Below, piece after piece: positions 1 through 10,678 of a DNA stretch of 49,842 bases. The notes beneath the pieces were generated by a model. That model worked only from the letters and a program-made list of their open reading frames with translations. It was not told the origin of the DNA and ran no database searches. Location of the stretch: contig NXFV01000073.1 of assembly GCA_002803225.1 (NCBI GenBank), positions 1 through 49,842 of the forward strand, in the 5' to 3' direction. Source of the DNA: Gamarada debralockiae. Its lineage: Eukaryota; Ascomycota; Leotiomycetes; Helotiales; Hyphodiscaceae. A program made the position numbers and the translations under genes. Each line of letters begins with the position of its first letter. The stretch's first letter is position 1.

Positions 1-195
1 TAGCTGGAGTAGTACTTAGATATTATCGTAATCATATATCTCGTTTTTCGTATATATTCTGCAGTGCGTTCGAGCACCATGACCTTCGTTTTACGTCGTT
101 AGTTTTCGTTTTGGTTTCATCCCTTACTGAGAGCACGTGCGACACACAGCGCAATCGGGAAGCGCTCATACTCGCATTTCGCCCCTCCACAATAC
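1..195 (-). mobile_element. LTR-like retroelement end, left copy
   Basis: Read on the minus strand, this begins near 191 with TGTGGAGGGG and runs out of the window. About 140 bases match, with many C/T and G/A differences, the plus-strand sequence at 44872-45000. Both begin with TGT after a shared GTAT, so they look like the same terminus of one repeat family in opposite orientation. An LTR is the simplest reading because of the TG start, but neither the matching CA end nor any polyprotein is visible here. It abuts a pogo-like transposase relic, as if nested in it. Confidence 0.5.
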
Positions 196-711
196 TAGCG
201 GAAATCGACCTTAATCGAGCCTCTTGAAGAGCCTAGAGAAGAGCCTGGAGAAGAAGATAATCAAGTAGCTAAACGAGCTAAATTACAAGCACAGATTACA
301 TAACTCCCAATCGAGAACCCTCTCCTTCTTTACAAATTCCTTACTCTAAATAATAAAACAATTCTTAACGAAGACAATAATATATTTACCTTTATAGTAG
401 AACACTATAGTATTAATTTACTAGACGATAAGTCAAGTAATAAAGAGAAGGAGAAGATAGAGGAGGTAAATATAGCTAAGGCTTTAAAGTACGTTAAGTT
501 ATTAAAGCTTTAGAAGCTATAAAAGAGGAATAGTCAAGATCTCTAAGTACTTGATTATCTTAAGAGAGAGATTGTACGATATAAGAGCTCTATAGCTACG
601 CAAACGACGATTTATAGGGTTTTTAGACCAGTACCTTGATATAAAAATACCTCCCCAAATTCTTACGAAATCGTGTTCCCGAACATATTCTTATATCGAG
701 GTTCTACTGTA
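196..711 (+). mobile_element. Decayed pogo-like DNA transposon, 3' end
   Basis: From about 215 to 640 one plus-strand frame reads as a charged C-terminal protein region. It is broken by several TAA/TAG codons of the kind made from CAA/CAG, and ends in a stretch containing ATQTTIYRVFRP. Bases 680-709 end in ATCGAGGTTCTACTG followed by TA. In reverse complement this is CAGTAGAACCTCGAT, which resembles the terminal inverted repeat of pogo/Tigger-type elements that insert at TA. The other terminus is absent, replaced by the LTR-like repeat. Assignment rests on the terminal repeat and the decay pattern. Confidence 0.5.
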
Positions 712-3527
712 GCCCAGATGAAAAAGGGCATATACTCCGAATATTGACAGCTGGAACGTCGCGAGAAAAATACTAGCCAGCGTCGCATGGCCGAACTCTC
801 TCGATGGTCTGATAATTAAGACGCATATTTGGCATGAGTCGGGGGAGGTTATGGAGAATTATTTTGCGGATAATTATTTACAGCACAATAGAAATGGTCC
901 TGCATATTCATAACAATGATACGGCGCCATAGTTTGCTAAGCACAATCTCTCTTCCTGTGACTGCCGTCTGTAATTCTAACAAAGAGGGTTATCAAATGC
1001 TCTGAGCTCTATAGAAATAAATAAGAACAACGATCAGGGTCAAACGTACCTCCTTTGGGTACTCATGCGAATATAATGCTTCTTGTCTCGGTTTTAAAGA
1101 ATCGCCAAAGTTGCCCTATCACTCGGCATTTACAATGGCAATATGAGGTAATAGCTGGACCGCTCTAGTCGGAAGTATGCCGGAGAGGAATGCCCGGGTT
1201 GGTTACATAGATTGAAAATCCACGCTGTCCGTGTTCGACGATCGAAATCTCACCTAGACGGGTTGGTATCACTTCATGGCCGACCTCAAGATTTGGTGTA
1301 AATGAAGTACCATTTGCATTATCAGCATCGATTACGACCGACCACGCAGTCCGTCAACCGCATCCGTCTACGGTTGATCAACTAGTTGTTAAAATTATTG
1401 CTAGCGCACACAATGGAACGTAAGGAAGGCTATCGCCATGGGTTGACGGTAGCGGTCGTAGATCAACACTGTTGAAGAGGCTCGAGAGCGGTCCTCATGG
1501 TAAAGGCCCGCAATGGAATTACCGTACGTGGGGAGCGTCCAAGTTGTTAGCTAGATAGACGAGTAAGGTAGACTCAAATATGCCAACGAAGGAGGGAAGC
1601 TTTCAAGGAAAAAGTTCCTGTTATTAATGCCTGCCATAACAGACCGACTATAAGAGGCACCTCGGGAACATCAACGCGAGTGGGTTTTGCATTCATCGAG
1701 GAAGAGTTGGCATAGATCGTGAACGGCACAGTACGGAGAATAAATCCCCGAAAAAGTTGAAGCTCATTCGGCGGTAACTATTGAGATGTGGGAGAGATGA
1801 CGGCACATATTTACGCATCGTTCAGACAGTTTAGTAGCGTGTTCACGCCGTCGTGCATCCGGTCAAAGATCTCGGTCTGTTCGTATGAAGCGACGTGGAC
1901 ACCGAACATGGACGCAGAACTAGCGACTATCGAATCCACTGCTTCCCGCAGGATGACTTGAAATCAATTCGGAAAAGGCGGTCGATATCCATAGCAGAAA
2001 TCCGTTTCTATCCTCTCGAACCGCTCAACCTGCCTCCGATTGCCACTATCTGTCCACTGCAGGTCTCACTTCAGTCACCGGACAATTGGATATGAAAACA
2101 TTCAGGGAACGGGACTTCAAGCTAACTCCGTACGAGACCGCTTGAGATTTGCACCTGGTACAGACAATGCCGTAGAGTAATTCTCGTAAGAGCTACTCGA
2201 GACCGTGGTGGAGTTGTGTGAAGTCGACCACGTAATTACACGATGCATTTTAAGGCTTAGCACGGGCGTTGCGGTTTAGTACATTATGCAGGCAGTATTC
2301 CACTACCAATCAGCCCACAGCTATGCCAATTCCGGTGCAAAGGCCGGACGGTGTTGGTTGGTTTCTTTGGCGGACGGACATTTCTCCGATCGGATATAGA
2401 AAACCCTCGGGCGGCCGCGATATATGCGGCTGGTTGATGGCAGTTACACGATGCACATGGCCGAACGACTTGGGCTTCAGTAATAAGCGATTTCGGTGCT
2501 TTCTTACAAATGATAAACTCGACCTTCCCGTATTGGCTGCTTTCCCGCCCTTTGGAATGACTCGAGTGTGGGAGGCTTGCTCAACGCTATTCTTTCAGGA
2601 TAGCCGACCGCAACGATCTCTGTCTGCTCAGCATTTGCTCAATCAGACCCGTGTAAGACGGCTATTTTGGGCACTCTCCTTTTGCGTGTGAACCCTTTGT
2701 CCTTTTCTAACGCCGATCCTTTCAAAATAGGTATTATGGCCGTAAGTATCTTTCCTACTCTGGTAATTTATGCTCTACTGTTATATCGACCTTTCCTAGT
2801 TGAAACCACGACGTGCGCCGCATCCTCCCAAAGCCGCGGCATTGGGTGAAATTACAACCTGGCATGTTTAGTACGCTTTCCTCAATAACAATGATGCTCT
2901 CGAAGAAGAGCTGGTTATCTTACGTCGGGGACGAAGAGGCGACGGCTGCCGTGCTCTGCCCATATTTGCCCGCCGCCCAGGTTGGATTGGAGATGGACGA
3001 GCGGAAATACGGCACACCTGACAAGCGCCGTTGCAGCATTGCGCTAGAGGTGGTAACCCTTGATGCAAGGATTGATACAGGAAGCGCCGTCAACTTCTTG
3101 AGGCTGTTCGTTTTGGGAGAAGCCACCTTCATGAGCTTAGTAATTTAGACCGGACAGCGCTGCCAAAAACCCCAATGCCACCCCCTCACTAGCGCACCGT
3201 ACCTAACCGGACAGGAACACCGGTGCAAGGAGTAGCTGCTCCTGTGGATAAGTAGGCGGCGCGGCCTTCTCTATCCGCAGCTACGGTATCGTCTCGATGA
3301 ACGACTTGTTGCTTCTTCTGGCTATCTCGACCTCTTCCATCCTTTACAACCCAACCACTCCGACACTTTGCCTTTACTTACCTTCGCCTTCTTCAATTTG
3401 GCTCCCTGAGCTATTAAACTTCTGACCGCTTTCTTGGTAGCGTTCCTTACTGACCGGAGGCCAGAAACCATCTTTCGTGACTAGTTTCGCAATTTCGTAA
3501 CACGCATACGGCCGTCTCCTTTTCAAC
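712..3527. other. Intergenic, no gene recognised
   Basis: Only short unrelated reading frames occur here, none with a recognisable domain or a convincing exon chain. The last 370 bases, rich in pyrimidine runs, form the upstream region of the aldehyde dehydrogenase gene. Confidence 0.4.
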
Positions 3528-4523
3528 ATGGCAGCAATTGAGATACCCCTCTTCGAGGCAACCGACATCGAGTCCATCCGTGCTATCGTCAGCCTCCGTC
3601 GAGACACCTACAGGTCACAGAAAACGCGGCCGATCTTGTATCGATTGGCCCAGCTGCGGAAGTTGTACTGGGCCATTAGCGATAACGAGGCTGCCCTGAT
3701 CGAGGCATGCAGACAAGACCTGGGGAAGCCGGTTTACGAGACGTACCTTTCCGAAATTGATTGGTGTAAGAACGACATTGTGTTCGTTTCCAAGAATCTA
3801 GCATCGTGGGCAAAGGATGAGGGGGCAGCAGATGTCCCGCTCATAAATACTCTCATGTGGCCAACAATCCGAAAGGAGCCTCTCGGTAACGTCTTGGTGA
3901 TCGGGGCATATAACTATCCTGTCCAGCTTTCTATTGGTCCTTTCATTGGAGCTATCGCCGCCGGCTGCACTGCCATATTGAAACCATCCGAGGTGTCTCC
4001 CGCTACGGCCATGATGCTGAAGAAGATTGTTGAGGAGTCGCTGGATCCCTGCGCTTATGCCGTTGTCAACGGTGGCATCCCGGAGACCACGGCCCTGCTC
4101 AGCGAGAAGTGGGATAAGATCTTCTACACCGGCAGCGCCAATGTCGGAACGGTCATTGCTCGAAAGGCAGCGGAGACCCTGACTCCTGTCTGCCTGGAGC
4201 TCGGAGGCCGCAACCCCGCGATCGTTACGAAGAATGCAGATCTTCGTCTTGCCGCACGCCGATTGCTGTGGGGCAAACTTATGAATGCCGGCCAGTCCTG
4301 CCTCGGTCAGAATTATGTTTTGGCGGAGAGGGAGATCCTGCCGACCCTCATCAAGCAGCTCAAGATTGCCTTGAAGGAGTTCTATCCTCACGGTACCAAG
4401 GCGAGCTCGGATTACGCACGAATTGTCGACAAGAGGCACTTCCATAGAATCAAGAAGATGCTTGACGATACTAAGGGAGAGATACTGCATGGGGGGGAGG
4501 TGGATGAGTCCGACAACGCTGTA
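3528..4523 (+). pseudogene. Aldehyde dehydrogenase (ALDH3/Hfd1 type), 5' part of split gene
   Basis: The first 332 residues of a class 3-type NAD(P)-dependent aldehyde dehydrogenase, an enzyme group that oxidises long-chain fatty aldehydes. The NAD-binding region GAYNYP (126-131) and KPSEVSPATA (152-161) is present. So are the general-base glutamate in LELGG (Glu224) and the catalytic cysteine in NAGQSC (Cys258). The start is the first ATG, in context CAACATGG. Family similarity stops after GGEVDESDNAV; the frame then runs twelve unrelated residues to a stop at 4562. The missing C-terminal third resumes in matching register at 13705. No other stop or frameshift is seen, so the break looks young. 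A truncated protein could still be made but would lack the C-terminal dimer and membrane-tail regions. Confidence 0.9.
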
Positions 4524-4917
4524 GGAGTAATGACCAACAAGGTCAGGCAATCTCAAGGTTGAATATTCATATCATCTGATTTGATTCGTATTCATGACAG
4601 AAGCGCTTGATAATATGAGGACAGATACTGATGACGATGGACCCAGAGCAACACACCCCAGAGCGCCACAAATGCAAAGCTATAGTTGTAATGCAACACA
4701 CTATCGTACAGGAAAAAATGATGTACCAAAGATAAACAGAAGATACGGATAGGTATTGACGATCTTTGATGGTTGAGAAGCATAAACTCCTGTCTTCAAT
4801 TAGCTTGAGCAATTCAAGGGTGCTGGCATGGGGAGTTCTGGATAGTGTACTTACAATGTTATCGCCCCTTGAGAACCCAGTTCCAAACACAAACATATGT
4901 GCTTGACAGAACTTCTG

Positions 4918-4955
4918 AGGGAGCATCTCCTTCGCAGGCGACAGGAGGACGCTAC
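4918..4955 (-). repeat. Palindromic coding repeat, copy 1
   Basis: It matches the family consensus with one extra base in the left arm, which breaks the frame. In the zinc-finger gene the entry frame meets TAG at 4954-4952, formed by the repeat itself, and the protein ends there. A following frame would read PVACEGDAPSE. Confidence 0.75.
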
Positions 4956-5511
4956 GACCTCAAAGCGTTTGGACATCTCCAGGCAGGAAGACCAAGACCT
5001 CTGCTGCTGGCAACCCTTTCGTAGTGGCTGTACAAGGCTGTCCTGGATGCCTCTGTATGACCGCATACATTACATTTAAACCCTTTCAATTGGTTAGACT
5101 GAGCTTTTGACATCGCCAATCCATGAGCACCCTCGAGATGATCCAGCAATTGTGTCTTGACACTTGCAGCAAAGGGGGTGCAGGTAGTTATTAGACAAAT
5201 GTAGGGCCGGTAACTATTAACGCCCATAGTTTTTCTAGCAGGCCCGAGGTCTCCACTGAACTCGTTCATGACTCTTTGCATCATGGATTGGATCTGTCTA
5301 AATTGAGCCGACGTAACCGCACCGGGCTCCGAATCGGAATCCGGAAGAGCACTGATAAGTCATGGTTAGTTGAGTTATTCGGAAGAGATGAAGGATGGGG
5401 CCATACTCAACATTAGAGAATTCATCGAATTCTATCTCGGAACGGTACGCGCTGTCATCAGACTCTGCGTCAGAAGCAGGGATCTCGGCTCCGCTTTGGT
5501 GCTCACGAGCA

Positions 5512-5546
5512 GGAGCACCTCCTTCGCTGGCGACAGGAGACGCTAC
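5512..5546 (-). repeat. Palindromic coding repeat, copy 2
   Basis: In frame in exon 7 of the zinc-finger gene, reading VVASPVASEGGAP. The downstream flank (AREHQSG) differs from the other copies, which limits the repeat to about its hairpin core. Confidence 0.85.
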
Positions 5547-6428
5547 AACTGCTATCTGACGCTTTGAAAAGAATCTCAAATCATTCATATGCAGATTATC
5601 CAGATCGAGATCGCGTGATTGGAGCATAACGTGGGGCTCGAGGTGATCTGCATCATCGGGATTGCTAGATACAAAACATGGCGGACTATGGGGACAGTTG
5701 GGGGCCCTGCCGGTGCGAATGGCTTCTGCGCAAGGCTTCCTCTGATGGTTATACAACGACGATTCCCATGATCCATGAGCCGGTGTGAAACAAGAGGTGT
5801 GACAGCTGCGAGCATCGAGTCAGTATCGACTATTCGAAAACTGGGAAAGATTAAGTATTTACCCATGAGACCTATCCCCCTTACCACTCAAGAATAGTTT
5901 CAATTTTGCCTCGCCAGCGACCGAACCGGTGCACAATGTAAGAAACCGTCCAAAGGTACAACGATAGCTGTGTCGTGTTCCTTTATGCGTGGGATCAGAA
6001 CATGACCATTTGATCCGGACGGCTGCCAGGTTAAGATAGAGGCACTTCTGAGCGTCCGGATATGCCATAGATTGGACGATAACGGCTATCTGGCGAAGCA
6101 TTTCCATGAGAAGAGGCTCCGTTATCAACTTCTGTGCGAGACATTCGAAAAATCTCGTACCACCAGGTCGTTCATTGGAGGCCTTTGAAATCGCGGCAAG
6201 GTCGGTTTCAACCCCTTGAAGCTGTTTTAAAAGGAATTAACATCTATTTTCAACTGCTGGGAAGAATGCGAATGACTGACCTTTGCAAACTAGGCCATTG
6301 ACCAGTCCTCATACACAGATTCCTTGGGATCAATGATCCAAAGCTCGTGTCGTGGAATGTGAGTTTGTGGCACTCGAAGGGGAGCCGGGGCTCCAAGGAG
6401 AGAACCTGGTGACTGCAGAGCTCCTGAA

Positions 6429-6463
6429 GGAGCATCTCCTTCGCTGGCGACAGGGGACGCTAC
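6429..6463 (-). repeat. Palindromic coding repeat, copy 3
   Basis: In frame, reading VVASPVASEGDAPSG in exon 5 of the zinc-finger gene. Here the outer arms CCTGA and TCAGG also pair, extending the palindrome to about 50 bases. Flanks match copy 5 beyond the core. Confidence 0.85.
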
Positions 6464-6577
6464 AACCTCAGGCGTAGCTGCTGGGGAGGGAGAGCTAATC
6501 ACTGGAGAGATGTCAGTGATTGAATGCTGCTCACGAGGTTGCCGTACATACCTGATGTTGTCGAAGAAGTTCCAGTA

Positions 6578-6612
6578 GAAGCACCTCCTTCGCTGGTGAC
6601 AGGCAATGCTAC
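6578..6612 (-). repeat. Palindromic coding repeat, copy 4 (diverged)
   Basis: In frame, reading AVALPVTSEGGAS in exon 4 of the zinc-finger gene. Several substitutions spoil hairpin pairing while keeping the frame open, so this is probably an older copy. Confidence 0.75.
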
Positions 6613-6691
6613 AGCTTTACGCTTACTTCGGGTGGAGAATGCAGGGGCAAAAACATGGCTTGGAAGACTTGATGACTGCATAGCTCCTGAG

Positions 6692-6726
6692 GGAGCATCT
6701 CCTTCGCTGGCGACAGGAGATGCTAC
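6692..6726 (-). repeat. Palindromic coding repeat, copy 5
   Basis: In frame, reading VVASPVASEGDAPSG. Its inner arms pair perfectly (AGCATCTCCT with AGGAGATGCT, then TCGC with GCGA around CA). Outer arms CCCGAGG and CCTCAGG pair with one mismatch. This is close to the inferred founder form. Confidence 0.9.
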
Positions 6727-7444
6727 GACCTCGGGCGTAGTTCTGCTAAAAGATTCAGAGGCAGAAAGACGACTTGGTGTCCGGGGCGATCCCTGAGATC
6801 CTGTAGTATTAGAGCTTGCGGAAGGAGTACCAGACGGACTAGGACCAAAGAAGCTCTGTATTTAACGTTAGTAAGATCATTTGCAGTTGAAATAATGCAA
6901 GGCAACGTACAAGTGGAAGAAGTCGGGGGCCATCAGAAGCAGAGCTATAATTGAAAGTGGAAGATCTTGCGAGAGTGTGTCCATTCGCAATCTGCATCTG
7001 TTAGACGTGATACAAAGCAGAATTCAGACGTAGCGTACCCTCTGTATAACTTGAGTGTTAAGGGAAGTCACGATCAAGTAACATTGAGTATCAATGTCAT
7101 CGTACTTCTGGCATTCGCCAATAAGCTCAACCTCGTTGATATTGTCAAGCAGACCGTTGTAATAAAGGCAAACATGATGAACGAGGGTACCAATAAGGGC
7201 CCTAGGAACAGTTGGGGTTGGAAAAATCACATGGATATTACGAAGGACGTCTTCGTATTTTGGGATCAGGGCTCTCGCTTGGTTGAAGATAGGATTAGGG
7301 CTAATTGAAGTACTTTGTGGAGGACCGCTGGTAGTTGTAAAAGACGGGGTAACTGGGACCGGTTTTATAGCTGAGGAGAGGTCAGTAATTGATCGTGTTA
7401 AGGAGGTTAATAACGTACCTAGTGTAGTCGAGGAAGCTCCAGGA

Positions 7445-7479
7445 GGAGCGTCTCCTTCGCTGGCGACAGGAGACGCTAC
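7445..7479 (-). repeat. Palindromic coding repeat, copy 6
   Basis: In frame, reading VVASPVASEGDAPPG in the first exon of the zinc-finger gene, 26 codons from the start. The inner hairpin is intact, with compensating-looking bases GCGTCTCC and GGAGACGC. Confidence 0.9.
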
Positions 7480-9462
7480 AACTCCCGACGACTGACCTTT
7501 CTTCCATTCCTTGAATTCATTGAAACTCGCAACACGACGTTGGTTAGATGGAGACATCTTCTTTGGCTTCTTGGTCGAAGTGCTGCCAGTGGAAGGCTGT
7601 AGAGATGATTCTCGCGATGACTCTGGTCGCTGAGAAGTACTACGAGTTTGTCAGTCAGCGTACATTCGTCGTGAGACGTTTGTGGTATAGACGACGACCT
7701 CGCAGCCGTGATTTCGATCAAAAAAGAACAACTCATAGATCATCTGCGAATAGAGAATTACCCTAGCAATGGACGACCGATCCTCTGTGATATACAACGG
7801 AGGTTTGACACGGTGATCTCCACGCGTCTAGATCATCTTCTCGATCATACAGAACTGATGAGTGTATATCTAACATGACTGACAACGGAAGTGCTACTTC
7901 TGTGATACGAGAGTGATAGGCAACTCAAGGCAACGGAAGTGAACCCACTTACTCGGGATTATCGACACGTTTTCCGAGCTCTGTGTCCACGCCCGACTGC
8001 CATTTGCGCTTCAAAACCTCCATGTTGGGCCAGTGGGAGAGGTGTTGTCGACGTGTGGGAGAGCTACGAAAAGGAACAGAGATAGGGGCTTTGGGGTCGA
8101 TGTGGAGGTGAAGAGGGTTGCAGATAATGAAAGTTGAAGGAGATCAGCTTCACGATCTAGAGGCAAGAGGGAACAAAACAACGCTAAAATTGTCGCGTGA
8201 TAACACCAAAACCCCATTGAGCACCTTCCAGGTTTAGTAATAAACATAGAGAATACGACTTCCTTGCATAGTTTACCCTGCTTTCAATTATGCTTTACTT
8301 CTTTACAGAAGGACCAAGCGATTTCGAGGTAGGGGCATGTGTACGCGTCTAGGTCCTAATGGATATCATGTGACATAGATGCCGGAAAGCTCACGAAATT
8401 GGATTTTCATGTATCAATACGCTAGTATAGATACTTGATTGAGTCCTAGATTTCTCCTACTGAAACGTATCTTGCATTGTAAGATTAATTGAAGGGACGA
8501 TGTTTGATCTACGACAGGCGGTGACGGGCAGTGGCTCGAGATGAGGAGTCTGGACCATTCGGTCAACCTGGGCAGCCATTTGTATTGTAACTCAAGAGAC
8601 AAAGATAGTAAGAGCACTACCGTATTTCATGTAGGAGGATGATTTAAATCAATTAGAGAAAGTTGACGTTGGAGAGAACGAGGCGCTAGAGTGCGGCTGC
8701 ATAAGCCTGGCGTTCCGCTGACACATTCCTGCTTATCTGTGTACGGAGCCGCAGCTTTCTTGCAGCACCATAACAGAATAAACCCCTTCTCTCTAATATA
8801 GCTTCTCGACCTAGCTTAAACACACTCGCCTTGTCTACAAAGATAGACACAATAGGTGTACCTGCCTAGAGTCAATGAAGAGGGCTTATGTAGGGTGTTT
8901 GTTTCTCAGTCAATTCGGCGGAAGATTTGGAGAAGCCAACGAGGCCTCGGTGAATTCACTGATATAGATTAGAAAATAACGAAAGGAATGACACCTAAAT
9001 TGAAAAAGAAGCCCTTGAGTATACCAGGCCAATATTAAGAGAAGTATCCGTGGATATTCCAGTGTATCGATGCACACCAAAATCCGTGGACTCAATTGTA
9101 CTATATTCCCTGCCGGCCTGAGACTCCTGCCTCCCCCCCAAAAAACCAGCCCCAGAGAACAGCACAGAAATCCTAGCTAACCATGCAAGTAGATTCAATT
9201 GTCTCATCAAAGACCTTTACAGCGCTTCGCGGAATGCCAGCGACCGCTGCGTTCTTGTGCGCATCCAATGTACTCTGCTCCGTGCCTCAAATCTTGCCAC
9301 TATCTTCGCCCTCGACAATGACATTGATACCTTCTTTTTCGAGCCGCTTTCCATTTCGATATTTCTAGGGTCTGGTATGTAGTAGATGGACAATTCCATA
9401 GCCAATAGTGGACGTACGACCCTAGAAGACACGGGAGACTTAGTAGAGGCTACCTCGCTGCC

Positions 9463-9490
9463 AGCAGATACCGGCATACTTACAATAAGT
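9463..9490 (+). repeat. 28-bp direct repeat, copy A
   Basis: Starts CAGCAGATACCGG and is identical over 28 bases to 9646-9673. Weaker similarity (GCTACCTCG against GCCACCTCG) extends upstream with a small length difference. Confidence 0.85.
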
Positions 9491-9645
9491 CTTCCAAGAG
9501 GGTTTCCATGCCCTGTGTCTACCCAAACTTAACCTACAGAAGTTCAGAGGTACGTCGATGGGGTATGGTGGCTGGTGATAAGATATTTTTGCTGGGCGTC
9601 TATAAGGACGAGAAGATTAGCAAAAGCCACCTCGTTCCCTGAGGG

Positions 9646-9673
9646 CAGCAGATACCGGCATACTTACAATAAG
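9646..9673 (+). repeat. 28-bp direct repeat, copy B
   Basis: Identical to 9463-9490, 183 bases further on in the same orientation. It lies in the non-coding spacer between the two divergent genes. Confidence 0.85.
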
Positions 9674-10678
9674 CGTTTCAGAACGTTGGACATGTTGTTA
9701 AAAACCCCTGACTTAATCTGCGGACATATTAGCGTTGGTGATGTACAGTGGCCACCAATATGGTCGTTCGCTGGGCTGCTGCCGAATTCGGGGTTTCAGC
9801 CACGCGACACAAAAGCCAGCTGCGAAGGGGCTGTGGAAGCAGGATGATCGAAGGGCCCAGTCAAACCAACCACAGGTAATAATTATTATGTTTTTATTTG
9901 TATTTAGAATTGTGTTACATATTGATTTTCGTTCATTACTGCCCGGAGAAATTATTCCTTGATTTTGGGTTGCTAAGAGGGAGCTCAAGCGTAGCAACCA
10001 CCAGCCAGCTGGCAGCCCAGCTTAATTCCCACCATTTGCAATAGTAAAGCTGGAATACTTATTAAAAGGTAATTTAGAGATATTACACATAGGAATAATA
10101 CATTATGTCCGTAATTTTCTAGAGAATTCAGTAATAAACTCGAGGGAGGGGGCTCGGCATCCGATCCTCCTCGTCATCAGCGCTTCCTGGGATTTCTGCG
10201 CTAACCTTTAGCGCCACTCGCACAAAAGTACTTCGTTGATGTCGTCGAAATTCCTTCCTTCTTCAAGCAAAAATCTCACTTCCCAGCACCCCCCAAATTC
10301 CGGAGAAGCAGCCGCTGTATGTATTATTCATTCCTTCATTCAAATACTACAATCTCTGTAGACCCTGCAGAGCCTCCCAAGCTTGAAATACTCCAGAATT
10401 TAGAGCTGTTCTGGAGACGACTCCTTCCACATCGCACCCGTCAAAAAGTCCTGCAGTACTCCCCTTTGCATATCCACAATCCCTCTATCATCGCAGCACT
10501 GCTAGAAGCTTCAAATCGACGCTGTCGATTCTCGAGGCCTTCATCAGAGATCCACTTCACTTTTCACCCTGGACTCACATCAAGTGATCCTACCTTATTG
10601 GACTAGGAGCAGGTGTCTACCTGAGCCGTTAATCCCTATTAGTCTATGTATGCCAGTTCGCTGATCGATTGTATTTAG

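Larger units (their letters stand above)
4952..7557 (-). pseudogene. C2H2 zinc-finger protein with in-frame palindromic repeats; one internal stop
   Basis: An eight-exon model fits splice signals and codon phase: 7557-7419, 7370-7039, 6997-6911, 6855-6552, 6501-6281, 6221-5885, about 5725-5407 and 5351-4952, or 712 codons. The acceptor of exon 7 is the weakest call. The protein is rich in Ser/Pro/Thr. Near its end, Cys632, Cys637, His651 and His656 form a C2H2-type finger, and a second partial one has Cys673, Cys676 and His689. Five palindromic repeats lie in frame, at residues 27, 230, 268, 301 and 534; a sixth, out of frame, supplies the terminal TAG. One TAG (6292-6290, codon 358) interrupts exon 5, although the splice sites and frame beyond it remain coherent, suggesting a recent nonsense change. 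The alternative is a 357-residue protein plus separate downstream exons. Family unknown. Confidence 0.6.
7558..10678. other. Intergenic between two divergent genes of the insertion
   Basis: About 3.1 kb separates the starts of the zinc-finger and exonuclease-domain genes. No exon chain or domain is recognisable. It holds the pair of 28-base direct repeats at 9463 and 9646 and becomes locally A+T-rich around 9870-10140. Both promoters must lie here. Confidence 0.4.

Noticed and set aside
2269..3148. Open frames of 140 and 111 codons upstream of the dehydrogenase
   Set aside because: No domain, no exon partners and no signal peptide; indistinguishable from chance.
3798..4556. Long minus-strand frame of 252 codons
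   Set aside because: It is the shadow of the aldehyde dehydrogenase, with no domain and no supporting signals.
5885..5935. GTCGCTGGCGA-like string as a tenth palindromic repeat
   Set aside because: Only the central bases match. The arms are absent and it reads SVAGEAKL, so chance or a very old remnant cannot be told apart.
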